A stretch of 64,000 nucleotides of DNA, taken from NCBI GenBank assembly GCA_902805475.1, contig CADCSX010000003.1, positions 2,046,001-2,110,000 of the forward strand. The letters run 5' to 3'. The DNA is from Entonaema liquescens. Its lineage: Eukaryota; Ascomycota; Sordariomycetes; Xylariales; Xylariaceae. Below the pieces are notes generated by a model. That model was not told the DNA's origin. It ran no database searches and worked only from the letters and a program-made list of their open reading frames with translations. Below, in pieces: positions 47,311 to 58,712 of this stretch; position 1 is the first letter of the stretch; each line of letters opens with the position of its first letter. Position numbers and translations under genes: made by a program.

Positions 47311-48590
47311 GTGATTGATTCTACGATGGCTACCCAAAATTCCCCGCAACAGATACCAAATCTTAAGGACAAGATCCCCAAGTTAGAACCGCGCCGTCGA
47401 CGGCCTCCACCATCAAACCCTACACCACTACCAGAGACACCTGCTTTACCGCCACCACCAGATACTTCATCTCATTCGTTCCAGGTTCCCACTCGGCGGA
47501 TTCTATCTACTAGGGACCACGAACTATTTCTCTCATCGCAAACTCACAATCTCATTCTAGCGTTCGTCTTCGGCCTCGCAGATGCCGTGGTTGATACCCC
47601 GATATCAGCTGTCAAGGATGACGGCTGCAGCCCTATCATCAAGTCTATTATCGGTGTTCTTGATGAGGTTGAAGCTTTAGTTTTAGCCACCCCTCCAGAC
47701 AATGCCGAAGGATCACGGTTTGGAAACAAGGTCTTCCGTACCTTTCTCGACAAGGCCAAAGCTGCCAGTCCGTCTTGGCATCAGAAGCTCGGGTTGAGTT
47801 CGCAGGATGCCATCTCCGAAGTGGAGACCTACCTCAACCAGTCGTTCGGCAACAGGACCAGAATAGACTACGGCTCAGGCCACGAGCTGAATTTCATAAT
47901 TTGGCTACTGTGCTTATACCAGCTCCAGATTGTGAAGACAACGGATTTCAAAGCACTGGTCTTAAAGGTCTTTATCAGGTACCTGGAGCTTATGCGCACA
48001 ATCCAGTCTACATATTACCTCGAACCAGCTGGCTCCCACGGTGTCTGGGGTTTAGACGACTACCAATTCTTACCGTTCCTCTTTGGAGCTAGCCAGCTTC
48101 TACATCACCCTTTCATTACCCCCATGGCGATACACCAGGAGCTAACTCTCGAGGAGTTTGGTAATGACTTCATGTATCTTGGACAAGTGAACTTCGTCAA
48201 CAGCACAAAGACGGTTAAGGGCTTGCGCTGGCATAGCCCGATGTTAGACGATATTTCCTCCGCGAAGAGCTGGGCCAAGATCGAGGGCGGCATGAGAAGG
48301 ATGTTCGTGGTAGAGGTGCTTAAAAGCTACCAGTGATGCAACATTTCCTCTTCGGCTCACTTGTACCTGCCGTGGAGGGTATGAGCACCGAGTCTGAAGC
48401 AGGCGTATCGAATGAAGAAAACGAACTAGAAGGTGGAGGAGTGGTTGTCGAACATGACGGCGTGGAGCATGTACACAATGGCAGCAGCTGGGGCGATTGT
48501 TGCGGAATCAAGGTTCCCAGTGCAATTGCCGCAGCCCAGGCCATGAGGAAACAAGGCGCTGGAGAGCTACGCCGGATACCTTTTGACTAG
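47311..48590 (+). CDS. RRD1: PP2A phosphatase activator PTPA/Rrd1, frameshifted
   Basis: Intronless. After a Pro-rich N-terminus, PTPA family blocks appear: VPTRRILSTRDHELFLSS, IDYGSGHELNFIIWLLCLY, YLEPAGSHGVWGLDDYQFLPFLFG and GGMRRMFVVEVLKSY. The frame then hits a stop at 48334-48336 while the family continuation (VMQHFLFGSLVPAVEGM to HVHNGSSWGDCCGIKVPSAIAAAQ) is open in the next frame to 48590. Restoring one C at about 48330-48331 (TACCAG to TACCCAG) joins the two into about 426 residues with the normal C-terminus RRIPFD. No intron fits. PTPA is a peptidyl-prolyl isomerase that activates PP2A-type phosphatases. MATQNSPQQ at 47326 is an alternative start. The break is probably an assembly error. 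Confidence 0.87.
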
Positions 48591-49143
48591 GCTTCTTGGT
48601 TGCTCCAAGGGAAATGAGAACATGATGATAGAATGTAACGGCATGGGTTCTACTGTCTCAATAGACTTACTTAGTAATATTGCTTCATATTATAATATTG
48701 GGATTGTTGTAGTATTATAATCCTAACTAGTAGTATCGTGAACGACATATACATGCATCACAACTATAGAGAACCTCACGGGTATTACATATAGCTTACA
48801 GAGACTCAATAATAAAGCTACAAGAGCAATCCGAACAAAGAATATGCAGCATGAATAGTTCCAAACTAGGCCTTTATTTGTATTGAAATGAGAGTAACGC
48901 CTCACGGCCATGGCCATAATCCGTAATCCTAACTACCTATTTACTTATCTGGTGTCTTTTTCGCCAAGTTCAAAACCAAAAGGGTATCCTTCAGCATCAA
49001 TACAGTTAACCGACCCGACCGTGCATAAAGCTCCGAGCGCCATCACGCAAAGGCAAACACGCAACCTAAAACGACCCTAAATTATTCGCCTCCCCCTCTT
49101 CCCTCCTTTTACCTTCTGCCCTTTAACTGAACACCTCTACCCC
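48591..49143. other. Convergent intergenic region
   Basis: About 550 bp between the RRD1 and GRF-protein 3' ends; AT-rich, with nothing recognised. Confidence 0.55.
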
Positions 49144-50390
49144 TCAACTCTCCCGATACAACTTCATCAAATCCGTCCTCATCTTCTGCCTCGCCTCCTC
49201 ATCCAACCTCCTCTGGTTCTCCAGATCCGCCACCCGCTGCTGGAGCTCCGCAACCTTGGCCTCTGCCTTCTTTGCTGCCTCCCGCGAGGCATCGCGTCCG
49301 CGCTCGAGGCCCTTGGCGCGGGCGGCGTGTCGATCCAAGATGCCACGTACCTTTTTGCGTACCGCACCGTCGATGTTCTGGTCGTACAGAAGCGCCATGA
49401 CCTCCTGCGTGAGCCCCTGTTCTCCCCCGGGAGTGCCAGCAGCTTGCTGCTGCTGTTTCTGCTGGGAGGACGGGGTACTGGTGGAGGCAGCGGCTAGATC
49501 CCGCTTGGGAGTGACGGGTGAAGTGGGGTCGGCGAAGAGCACCCGGCGGAGGGGCTTATCGGTGAGCGGGGTTGCCATGCCATCTTCAACGAGGGTGCGA
49601 GGGCCAGAAGGCGTTGAGAAGGCGTCGCGCTGTTTAGCCTGGGCTTGAGCTGAACTATTGGCAAGAGCGAGGAGTTCCTGCTCTTCGTCGGAAGACCAGT
49701 CGCTGTACTCCTCAATATCCGACATCTTCCTCTTCGGTCTTGCGGATGGTGTGTCTGGCGCTGAGTTGGGCTGTGCTTGAGCGTCATCCGAGGTATGAGC
49801 TGACTCATCATCTTCGTCCGATGAACTATTCTTTAGAGCATTGCTTGCCTCTTTACTGTTGCCGGAGCTAGCTTTAAGAGTCGAGCTCCGGGCTGTAGTA
49901 GAAGGGGATCCGGGATTAAGCATATTATCCAGGTCCGCTAAACTAGTAACTGGCGTCTTGCCTTGCCTCTTCTCTTTCGCCGGAGTTATGCTCTCATGGA
50001 GCGTCCGTTGCCTTTTCTTGGGCCGCCGGCTTGGGGTCCCCTCAGCCTCACTACGCGAATTAGTCAAGACGTTATTGATTTCGCGCGCGTGGGCGTCCTC
50101 AGTCCATAAGAAGAAATTGCACTTGTTCTCCTTGTTTCTATCCTTCTTACAGGCGTAAAACGATCGACCCTTATTGGGGGTCTCTCGCTTTGCCAGGTAT
50201 TGGACTGCGGGAAGACGAGGGATACAGTTACCTAATCATCGCGAAAAAAGGGGTGAATTAGTTTACCCTGTGGTAGCGCATACGATAGTTTAAGTTTGAG
50301 GTATAACTTACAATACCAGATGCCGTTTCTAAAGTGCCCATTGAGTGGGACTTTACTCGACGGCGTGCTGGGAGCACCCGACCGTCCCAT
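49144..50390 (-). CDS. GRF zinc-finger protein with coiled-coil tail
   Basis: Two exons: 50312-50390 and 49144-50231, 80-bp intron (GTAAGT..GATTAG). Product 388 residues. The splice junction completes a GRF-type zinc finger: candidate ligands C27, C29, C54 and C64 in GIWYCNC, GRSFYACKK and NKCNFFLWTED. GRF fingers occur in DNA-repair and topoisomerase proteins (APE2, TOP3A, NEIL3) and bind single-stranded nucleic acid. The middle is acidic and Ser-rich (SSSDEDDESAHTSDDAQ; EEYSDWSSDEEQELLALA), and the tail from about residue 310 (REAAKKAEAKVAELQQRVADLE) is a predicted coiled coil. A Gln run occurs at about residue 283. Likely nuclear; precise role unknown. Confidence 0.85.
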
Positions 50391-51255
50391 TTTGTTTGAG
50401 GTAAGCTTCCTTTGATGTTATATTTATTCCGAAAACGTATTTTGCTTTAATCAAAGATGTATTTGTAGTCATATGATATGAACTTAATACAAGTGTTTCC
50501 CTACCAATCTAGCCCTTTGGAGTTGTAAACGGGACTTGTCTCATAGCAATGACGATAAACTCAAGGTTTAGGAGTAACGGCGGACTGCGGGTGGAAACTG
50601 TTTAGTGGTGCCAGGTGGTTGGGGCTGGGCTGAAAACCAGTTATGATTTGAGCTGCATGATAAAGTGGAGACCATGGAAGCACCCGCATAACTTCCTTAC
50701 GCACCTATTACATGTACGTGCGAAAGCTTGGCTCGCAGAGTGTTTCTAGCTTTAATGAACAGAAAGATTATCTAATTGAATAAATCTCAAGACAACAACT
50801 CGACCACCATGTAAGTAAATCCGTAAACAATTAAAGAATCAACGTTAGAAATGTAGTAACAAAAGCTTCATATAAGTCTATAACTGCATTAACTCAACTA
50901 TATTCTATCTTCAGTCGTAATTATACACATGTACAAAACTAATTGCTCATCAAACACACAGGTATAGCTGGTTACAAGCCGATTGTTTATTTACATTATC
51001 GATTCCTAATTCAGTCGTGGGTATATCCTTTAAACGTACAAAAAAACAACCTTAAACGTGGTATCCTCGGACAAAATGATCCGCCGTAATAGCTTCATCC
51101 CCTGAGGGCGACTCTGTATGTCGATTAACTGAGAAACCAATGTCATAGTACCACCTCATCTGCACTCTAGATTGCAGACTTGTAACAACAGTAAGTATGC
51201 GGCTCAAAATTGAAGTTTCCCTATACCTCTATGCCCTCCCACAGAGGATACCGTA
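50391..51255. other. Upstream region of GRF gene and 3' region of ELMO gene
   Basis: About 860 bp, AT-rich; no gene or RNA recognised. Confidence 0.55.
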
Positions 51256-53376
51256 TTAAATTTCGTACCAATAATCATCATTTAATTCCTCTCTGCTCGG
51301 CACTACACCAGCACCCTCTGGTGGGCCCATATAAGTAGCTTCCATCCGGACGTTCAGCAGTCTGATCTTCATACCGTAATCTTGTACCAGCTTTATGAGC
51401 TTATTAGTCTCTGCTGTTATTGGGGTCTGGCCAAGCAACATTAGCAACCCGTCGAGCCACTCCGATGCCAGGCTGTGGTTTAAAGGATGGAGAGTTAATA
51501 ACGGCTCCTCTTTTATTTCGCTCAAGTCTTTGGCTTTAATAACCTCGTCGGGATTGAGATAACCAAAAATTGTGATCTTTGTACTATTGGTCGTCTCGCC
51601 GCCCGCATCGCCGGACGGAGCAGAGACGTTAGAAGCGACAGAGCTAACTTCTCGCAGGTCTACCTTTTCACTAAGAGCGTCCAGATTCGGCTCTGGCCCA
51701 GTTCGGAACGCGAAATCGGCCCAGTGTAAATAGCGGCGGTTGTGTGACAGTTTGGCATACCTCCAAAGTGTACCGTTAGTTGCACGACGGTTGGATGCGC
51801 CATTTCCCTGATCATCTTTTCGCGCCGCTGGCTTCGAAAACCAACAGCCTTGTAAGAGACATCGAACACGCTGTTCCTTGATAAACGTGAGAGCCTCCTG
51901 GTTTAAGCCTTCCCGCACCTTGTAAAGATGCTGACCCCATTGATCGTCGAACGAAAGTTCCAAAAGCTCCATTTGGAGCTCACGCAACCGCCCTAGGTCG
52001 TATTCGACTAGATCATCCTCGACCTCCAGAACATCCTTCGATCGGCCAGCCTGTCCTACAACCTGGTCGACAAGTATGCGGACCAATTCCGCCACTTTCT
52101 CAAAATCCTCCTGTTCCGCGCCCGTAGATTTCCATAGCTTGAAGAATGCATTTAAACCAGCTGTGTGTAGCCTAGACCATTGGAGAAGTAACGGTCGGAA
52201 GAGCTTATCTTGGTGTTTTCCATCCGATAATTGATATCCTCTTAGATCCTCCATTTCTGATTTGTCACAATCAAAATGCTCGTATAAAATAAGCGTAACT
52301 GCCAAGCTGGACCTGGCAATAGGACAACGTTCATGGAGTGGCCTGGTAGACTGCTCCAGGAGTAACTTTTGAAACCCATCTTCATTCTTTCGCACATAGT
52401 CCGCAAGATCCATAAGTCCAAGGAAACCCGTATTATTAAATTCCGCCGCCGGACTCTCGGTCTCGAAACCGAGCCTCCTCCACTTCTCGGGATTGTGTCT
52501 TCTACTACCCTTCTTTCCAGACTCCTGGAGCTCTTCAACCTTCCCCACGCCATTCACATGGTCTCTATTTGGTGCGCTAGCAAGGTGAAGTCCCTTTAAT
52601 GCTCTTCTGTGTTCGGGTCTTTCGACGTCAACCTGAACTTGCCGCCATTTTTGGAGTAGTACCTTCGTAAGAGACTGAAACTCCAACAATGGGTGGGCGA
52701 GGTCTTGCAGTGCCGAACTCTGCATCAGGTTGTATACCGCCTTGATTAGACCCAGATCTTGTAGTCTCCTTATAAACTTGGGCCACTCTTCCCCAGTACC
52801 AGCTGTCTTACTACTGTCGAGGTTAGGCTCGCTTGAGACAGCGTCCCTTATGAGAGCGTTAATCAGCATAAGTGCATTGGCGCAGAGGGCGTGATCCGCC
52901 GAGTTTAATTGTTGGATGACGAGGTCGAAGAACTGTGGGTATACAGCAACAGCTGGTTTTAATGCGCGAAAGCCGAATGATACCGGCATCCGCCTCTCTG
53001 AGGTTGCAGACTGCGAATGGCTAACAAGTGCGACGAGAATGGACATAGCACCTCGAAGAATGTTGACCAGAGGATTCGTAACAATGAGCTCGACGACGCG
53101 CTCAACTAGATCTCCTGCAGTCGGGCCCTCAAAAATATCCCAACCCATGTCAACCTCGAGCAATCGACTGAGACTTTGTAAAGAATACGCGAGGGTATTG
53201 CCGCCGGTGCTCATGATCAGACGTCGTAATACAACTAAGCCGCCAGAGGAGATGAATACATCGGCGAAGGAAGGATCGTTTATGGAGGATTGCAGTTTAA
53301 AAACTGCCATTTTTCGAGCGGCATCTTCGTCGCTAGCCAGCCGCGACAGCAATGCCGGGATGTCTGCTTGGTCCAT
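51256..53376 (-). CDS. ELMO/CED-12 family protein
   Basis: Single exon, 706 residues. The N-terminal half is an armadillo-like helical region (MAVFKLQSSINDPSFADVFI, GGLVVLRRLI, LAYSLQSLSRLLEVDMGWDIF). The central part (EFNNTGFLGLMDLADYVRKN through RCPIARSSLAVTLILYEHF to FRPLLLQWSRLHTAGLNAFFKLW) corresponds to the ELMO/CED-12 domain. The C-terminal part (WRYAKLSHNRRYLHWADF to LLTLHPLNHSLASEWLDGLLMLLG) looks like a PH domain. ELMO proteins act with DOCK-family exchange factors to activate Rac-type GTPases in actin-driven processes; that partnership is assumed here from other eukaryotes. Gene appears intact; start at MDQADIPALLSRLAS is supported by conservation-like helical register. Confidence 0.85.
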   Translation of the reverse strand: MDQADIPALLSRLASDEDAARKMAVFKLQSSINDPSFADVFISSGGLVVLRRLIMSTGGNTLAYSLQSLSRLLEVDMGWDIFEGPTAGDLVERVVELIVTNPLVNILRGAMSILVALVSHSQSATSERRMPVSFGFRALKPAVAVYPQFFDLVIQQLNSADHALCANALMLINALIRDAVSSEPNLDSSKTAGTGEEWPKFIRRLQDLGLIKAVYNLMQSSALQDLAHPLLEFQSLTKVLLQKWRQVQVDVERPEHRRALKGLHLASAPNRDHVNGVGKVEELQESGKKGSRRHNPEKWRRLGFETESPAAEFNNTGFLGLMDLADYVRKNEDGFQKLLLEQSTRPLHERCPIARSSLAVTLILYEHFDCDKSEMEDLRGYQLSDGKHQDKLFRPLLLQWSRLHTAGLNAFFKLWKSTGAEQEDFEKVAELVRILVDQVVGQAGRSKDVLEVEDDLVEYDLGRLRELQMELLELSFDDQWGQHLYKVREGLNQEALTFIKEQRVRCLLQGCWFSKPAARKDDQGNGASNRRATNGTLWRYAKLSHNRRYLHWADFAFRTGPEPNLDALSEKVDLREVSSVASNVSAPSGDAGGETTNSTKITIFGYLNPDEVIKAKDLSEIKEEPLLTLHPLNHSLASEWLDGLLMLLGQTPITAETNKLIKLVQDYGMKIRLLNVRMEATYMGPPEGAGVVPSREELNDDYWYEI

Positions 53377-54387
53377 GGTCGTGTTGCTAGAATCGCGATC
53401 GGACGGGTTTGCGAATGTGAGGGTGGGGGGACAGCGGTCAATCGCAAGGGAAAATCGGCATGAACCAGCGCGACGTGGCTGCTGAAGGGCTGAAGAAGCT
53501 TGTCAAGACACTATAAATACATAATCACATTAACGAGTTACCATGGTATACCAATGGCACATGTGTCTGGTTTTGCCAGGTGGGTAAAGGTTGCCGCCAG
53601 TTGATTTTTTTACCAATGCGGCTTGAATATGGAGGAGAAAAAAAAAAAAGTAAAGGAGAAAGATTGTAGTGTGTAGTGGTATGCAGTACCGAGCAACGGC
53701 GCATTGAGAGCTCTGGAAGCGAATCGGTGCAGTGTTGGAATTGGGTAAGGGGAACCGAAGGTTTGATGTGGGGCAGTTCCCTCTTCCGTGCTTTAGCTTA
53801 GCTTATTTTGCTTATTTTGTACGCATCTGCGCGTATCCGCGCGTGCAAGGAACCGGATTCCCCAAAAGAACGGTAAAGTTTAGGGGGTAACGACATACAT
53901 GTAGCGACATACATGTAGCGACATACATAGCGCAATGTCTCACTCGCATATACTTCGTGCTTGCATTACATTAGATATATGCACATATATTTAAAATGCA
54001 CATGTACATGTATTACGGAACAATAGAAAACAACTAGAATTATATAAATTACCAGGTTCATGTAGGTAGCATTGAAGCTTACTTGAAAGATATTACCCGA
54101 ATAGTTCCGGTAGAAAAGGGGTAAGAACTGCATATTGATATGGATCGGATCTTATACAACCAATCGTGATTATGCCCTCTTATATCCTTACATACTAGAT
54201 TAACAGCAAGACCAGATTAGTTAGAAGACAATTAACCATATTCGATTTATAATGTGGTATATGAGCTATATATAATTCTTTCTTCGCTTATGACCCCCCA
54301 ACTCCAAGAAGAAAAAGCATCGGCTAGTATTGCTGACCACATACGTACTGGAGGTCAGAATGATAACTATCATTATTAGACAGTTTT
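53377..54387. other. Upstream region of ELMO gene with 14-bp tandem repeat
   Basis: About 1 kb. An A13 run lies near 53638-53650; the tandem repeat is at 53891-53930. No gene recognised. Confidence 0.6.
53891..53930. repeat. 14-bp tandem repeat CGACATACATGTAG x2.9
   Basis: Two exact copies plus a third shortened copy (CGACATACATAG), about 510-550 bp upstream of the ELMO start. Confidence 0.88.
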
Positions 54388-56315
54388 CTATACTGTCTCC
54401 TTGGCTACTTCGCTTGTTGCTGCCTTCTTAAGTTCCGGATGAACATCAGTATGAACGTCTTCACCATTCTCCTTGCGGTTCAATACAGCCTGGATCTCAG
54501 CTTCAAGACGAGAGCCACCCTTCTTAGTCTTCCACGCCGGTGGCGCTCCCTTGGCGAATAATACTTCAACTTCTTCGATAGTCTTGCCGCATGTTTCAGG
54601 GTACGTAAGCCACGCTTGGATGGCTGCAGCTATGCAGAGCACACCGAAGATAATGAATACCTTATACTTGATGTTGAGGAACGCCGGAGGGGTGAATAGT
54701 CCCAGAGCGAAGTTGAAGAGCCAGTTCGCTACTGCAGCCAGTGACATTCCAGTAGCACGCGTTCCGAGCGACCAAACCTCAGCAGCGTAAACCCAAGCGA
54801 CGGGGGCAAGAGTAAGCGCATAGACAATGATGAGCAGGTAACTGAACGCGATGACGCCGTGAGCAGGGGAACCCGTAACTTTGATGACAACGTTGTGGTT
54901 TCCGCCGACACCCTCAGGGACATCAATGCTGTAGGTACCAAGGAGACCACCAACGACAAAGTGGCAGACAGCCATGCCTATGGATCCAGCTACTAGGAGT
55001 GTTCGGCGACCGGTGCGATCAATGAAGAAGAACATGATGGAAGTAAAACTAAATCTGATGAGTACTTATTGGAACAGATCGGGTCGGCTTGTTACAACTT
55101 ACATGATAAACAGGGCATACTGAATGCCCGAAGAAACCAAGTTGACATCACCTTGGAGATCAGCCATCAGGAAGACGTATCCAATGTAGTATACGATAAC
55201 ATTGGCACCGCTCAGTTGCTACTATAGTGTTAGCGTTATGGAAACTCGTGGTAATAATACTTTGTAGAAAACTCACCTGCCAAGCCTGCACACTCATTCC
55301 GGCCATGGTTCGCTTCCACATGCCATTAACGAAGAACTTCTTCCATCCTCGGATCGACTCGCGCTCTGCGTTCAGGACAGTGAATATTTCCTCCCACTCT
55401 GCAACAACAAGCGGGTCGTCCTTGTTGCCACCGGCTTGAATATTGGCGAGGGTCTGGATCGCTTCTTCCTCACGACCAACCTTGGCGAGCCATCGTGGGG
55501 ACCTGGGAAGGAAAGGAAGGCCGATCATAAGCAATACGCAGGGGATAAATTGCGTTCCCCAGGCAGTTCGGAACGACGCCGTGCCCTCGATTTTAGAACA
55601 CTACAATGGTAGAGTTAGTCATTGTCGATTCTCGTGAATCAATAAGCATTACTTACTCCGTAACCAATAAAGTACATGATCAGGATACCCCATTCAATGG
55701 CAAGCTGTTGGATAACGATAATGCGACCCCGGGAATCCTATGACTTGTTAGTTGCTTCCAAGGATACTGAGAGCAGAGTTTTAACATACGCGAGGAGCAA
55801 TCTCCGCAAGATACACAGGGACTTGAGAAGAGGTGATACCGACGCAGACACCGTTCAGAACACGACCAGCAATCAATGAGCCCACGCCATTGGTGGCAAC
55901 TTGAACAGCGGTTCCGGCTAGCCACCACATACAAGCAAACATGATACTACAGCGATGTGAGAATCAACTCGGGCAGACGCTGGCGGATAATTTAGACCTA
56001 CCTGTCACGTCGGCCATACTTATCCGAAATAGGACCGGCCATCAAACTACCAATAACGGATCCAGCAGCGAGAGCAGACCCAATGGCTCCTTGGACGACA
56101 CCAGAGGGGTTGTTGAAGTAGTCGATATACTGGTCTGTAATGACGATGGCAGACATGGACGAGATATCGAAACCGAAGAGCATACCGCCCACGGTGGCGA
56201 TAATCGCCATGAAGTAGGTGTTCGCTAAGACGAGTTAGCATTGCGCGTATAGAAGCGGACGATTATGGACATGGTCTTAGTAGTTGGACATACTGATCTT
56301 TGGAAACCTCGACAT
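54388..56315 (-). CDS. MFS sugar (hexose-type) transporter
   Basis: Seven exons: 56294-56315, 56002-56224, 55790-55946, 55657-55737, 55277-55600, 55103-55218 and 54388-55054, with six introns of 48-69 bp; 529 residues. The first exon has only 22 nt. Sugar-porter signatures are present: GGMLFGFDISS in the first helix, DKYGRRDS after helix 2, RVLNGVCVGITSSQVPVYLAEIAPRDSRGR, LPRSPRWLAK after helix 6, the QQLSGANVIVYY junction, DRTGRRTLL, and PETCGKTIEEVE at the end of helix 12. Twelve membrane segments are expected. The charged tail follows. Likely plasma-membrane proton-sugar symporter; substrate (glucose, xylose or other) cannot be told from sequence. Intact reading frame. Confidence 0.9.
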
Positions 56316-57644
56316 CTTGATCGCTTTCCTCGTAGGGTTTGTCACGGGGGAGGAAAACAAGCTCGGACGCGCGTGAAGACAAAGTCGAGTAAGAAAGAGT
56401 AGCTCGGGGAACGACAATCCATGGTGGTGGAGTGAACCCTTCATATATTAAAGCTCACTTGCATGCGTCCCAATGATACCTAAGTGCTTCCTGGTCGTAG
56501 CCCATCGTACGCTTACTATGTAACCATAGGCAATCTTGGGCCCATTCGGTGATTTTCCACCCTGCAGGGGGGCAGCACGCGTCGGACCATAATCCATATG
56601 AGGAGCTTCTCAGAAGCCACCGGTGTAGAGTCGCAATACGGAGCGCAGACAAAGACGGGCTGCTGTGATAGGTGCAGAAATTGACCCCAGGTGAGCTTGA
56701 CCATTGGGTTCGACGTCACATCCCATTAGTTTCCAAGATCCTTCGAAAAGCAAGGCCAGCCCGTACGTCTCCCCACATTCTCTGTTCTGATGTTACGGTA
56801 GCCCTAAGACTACCAATCACCGCACGGCTCCAGCTCTACGGTCCTCCACATTACTCCAGCGGATACGGGGCACGTTGCCCGTTAGGACGAAGTTGCGGAG
56901 GCGGGAGAGCATGGGATTCCTAAGCTAACCTTTTCTCGGACCGACTTTCTAGCTCGCTGGTTGGTGCGCTTAGAAGTGTGAGATCGTCTAGCCTCTTTAG
57001 TTGTTGCGATTCCCGGGGCTGCGGGGATAGTGGCTTGTGGGGAGCGGTCCCAATTTCAGCGAAACTTTGAAAGATCCTTGAAAGAGTCTCGACTAGCATC
57101 GTGTTACACTCTAGTGTATCTGGGCTTGGGTTTACACAGTATTTTTGTATCTATAAATTATCAGGCTAGAAGACTAAGGGCAGCTACTCATAATCGAAGC
57201 AGATGGAATCAAAGTGAACAAGGTCAGATTCGTCGATATACATCTTAAACTACTGTGCCTCATCATCCTGTCTTGGACTTGTTAGCCATAGCCATCAATT
57301 TCATCTGGTTTCATGGTACTTGGTGGGATTAGTATAGTGAAGTCAAAGCGTTATAATCCATCTAGAATAAAACGTTACAGAGATATGTAAGAGAACCTAC
57401 ACCGTCGCAGCGGAACCAAAACGTCTATTGGATCTTGAATGCACAGTTCGCCGCCCCAGATCCCCGCATTTAGCCATCCAGCTCATTTAGACCATCAAAA
57501 TGATCCTGGAAACACGCGAGTTCTCAATAAACTAAACTCTTCCAGGATACAGCTATCGAACTACAGCTTAAAACGCCCACACCAAACACGAGAATACCGG
57601 ACCCAGATGAAATTTCAGTTGCTCGTCCTCTAGAATCTACTTTC
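56316..57644. other. Upstream region of transporter gene, no gene seen
   Basis: About 1.3 kb up to the cytidine deaminase stop. Presumed transporter promoter. No coding region supported. Confidence 0.55.
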
Positions 57645-58271
57645 CTAGACAGACCGTGATCCCGGTGGCGGGAGTGCTTCAGGTCCAAAAGACAAGGGTA
57701 GCAGCTAGTTGCACAACTTTTAGCTTATGATTATGTCTATAGATGAACATCGGCTAGCTTACCTCTTCCAGACGGAACACCGTAAAATTGTCATCCTTGT
57801 CGAACATGATAATCGGGGCCCTAAGGTCGCAGAATTCTCGGATGCTTTTGTGATTAGAGTTTTAGTGAGCCGATTTATACACTTAGGTAGTTAAGAAGAA
57901 TACATATAAACTTACAATTGGCGACACATTCCACATGGACTAGCCGGGGGTGATATGTCGGTGGCTACAGCTACGGCCTTAATCTTCCGATGTCCTTCAG
58001 TCACCGCCTTACCGAAAGCCACGCGTTCGGCGCAGGTACCGACCGGGTACGACGCATTCTCGACATTAGCCCCGTTGAAGTAAACGCCGCCGACTGAGAT
58101 AATAGCCGAGCCGACTCGGAACTGACTGTACGGACAATAAGCGGTCGACTTAGCGGCAACACAACGCTTGTGCAGCTCATTGAACTCTATTTTTGTCAGA
58201 CCATACTTCTGACAAATAGATTCAACTACGGCCTCATCTGCGCTTGGAAGGATCTGGTGCTGGGGAGGCAT
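57645..58271 (-). CDS. CDD1: Cytidine deaminase
   Basis: Three exons: 57916-58271, 57763-57844 and 57645-57704; introns of 71 and 58 bp. Product 165 residues. Zinc-site motifs of the homotetrameric cytidine deaminase family are complete: C80-A-E82 in VGTCAERVAF, and C113 and C116 in SPCGMCRQ. Substrate-binding FRVGSAII and NGANVENASYP are also visible. The last short exon adds LLPLSFGPEAL, the usual C-terminal LLP..FGP signature of the family, which supports this splice model. The enzyme deaminates cytidine and deoxycytidine to uridine in pyrimidine salvage. Gene intact. Confidence 0.92.
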
Positions 58272-58712
58272 TGTGTGCTCTCTCGACTGGGTAAAGTGAT
58301 GAAGCCGAAGAGCGAAGGACCCCCCAAAGAAGTAAATTATATAAGAGTAAAGTTTCTTAGTAAGGTTGTTACTTAAATACTTTATATACCGTCAGAATGG
58401 GGCTTGCGGGTAATGGCCTATCTTATCTACGGGAAGTATCTCTCTATCAGAATACATAGGTACCTTGTATCTGTTAGCAATCCAAATCGCGATAAGAACT
58501 GCAAACGGGTACTGATTCATTCCTTGCTAACGATCAACATTTTAACCTAATTTATTCATGTCTTATGATTTCACCAACCTAGAATGCTTCATATTTACAC
58601 ACGCCTCATTCCTATTGTCGTTTTCAAATTGGAATCGTCAAGGGATTCATTACACTATGGATCCAATTAGTTTGGGACACCGAAGTAAAAGACTACATAA
58701 ACCAGGGACAGC
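58272..58712. other. Short intergenic region
   Basis: About 440 bp holding the cytidine deaminase upstream region and dehydrogenase 3' end. Nothing recognised. Confidence 0.55.
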
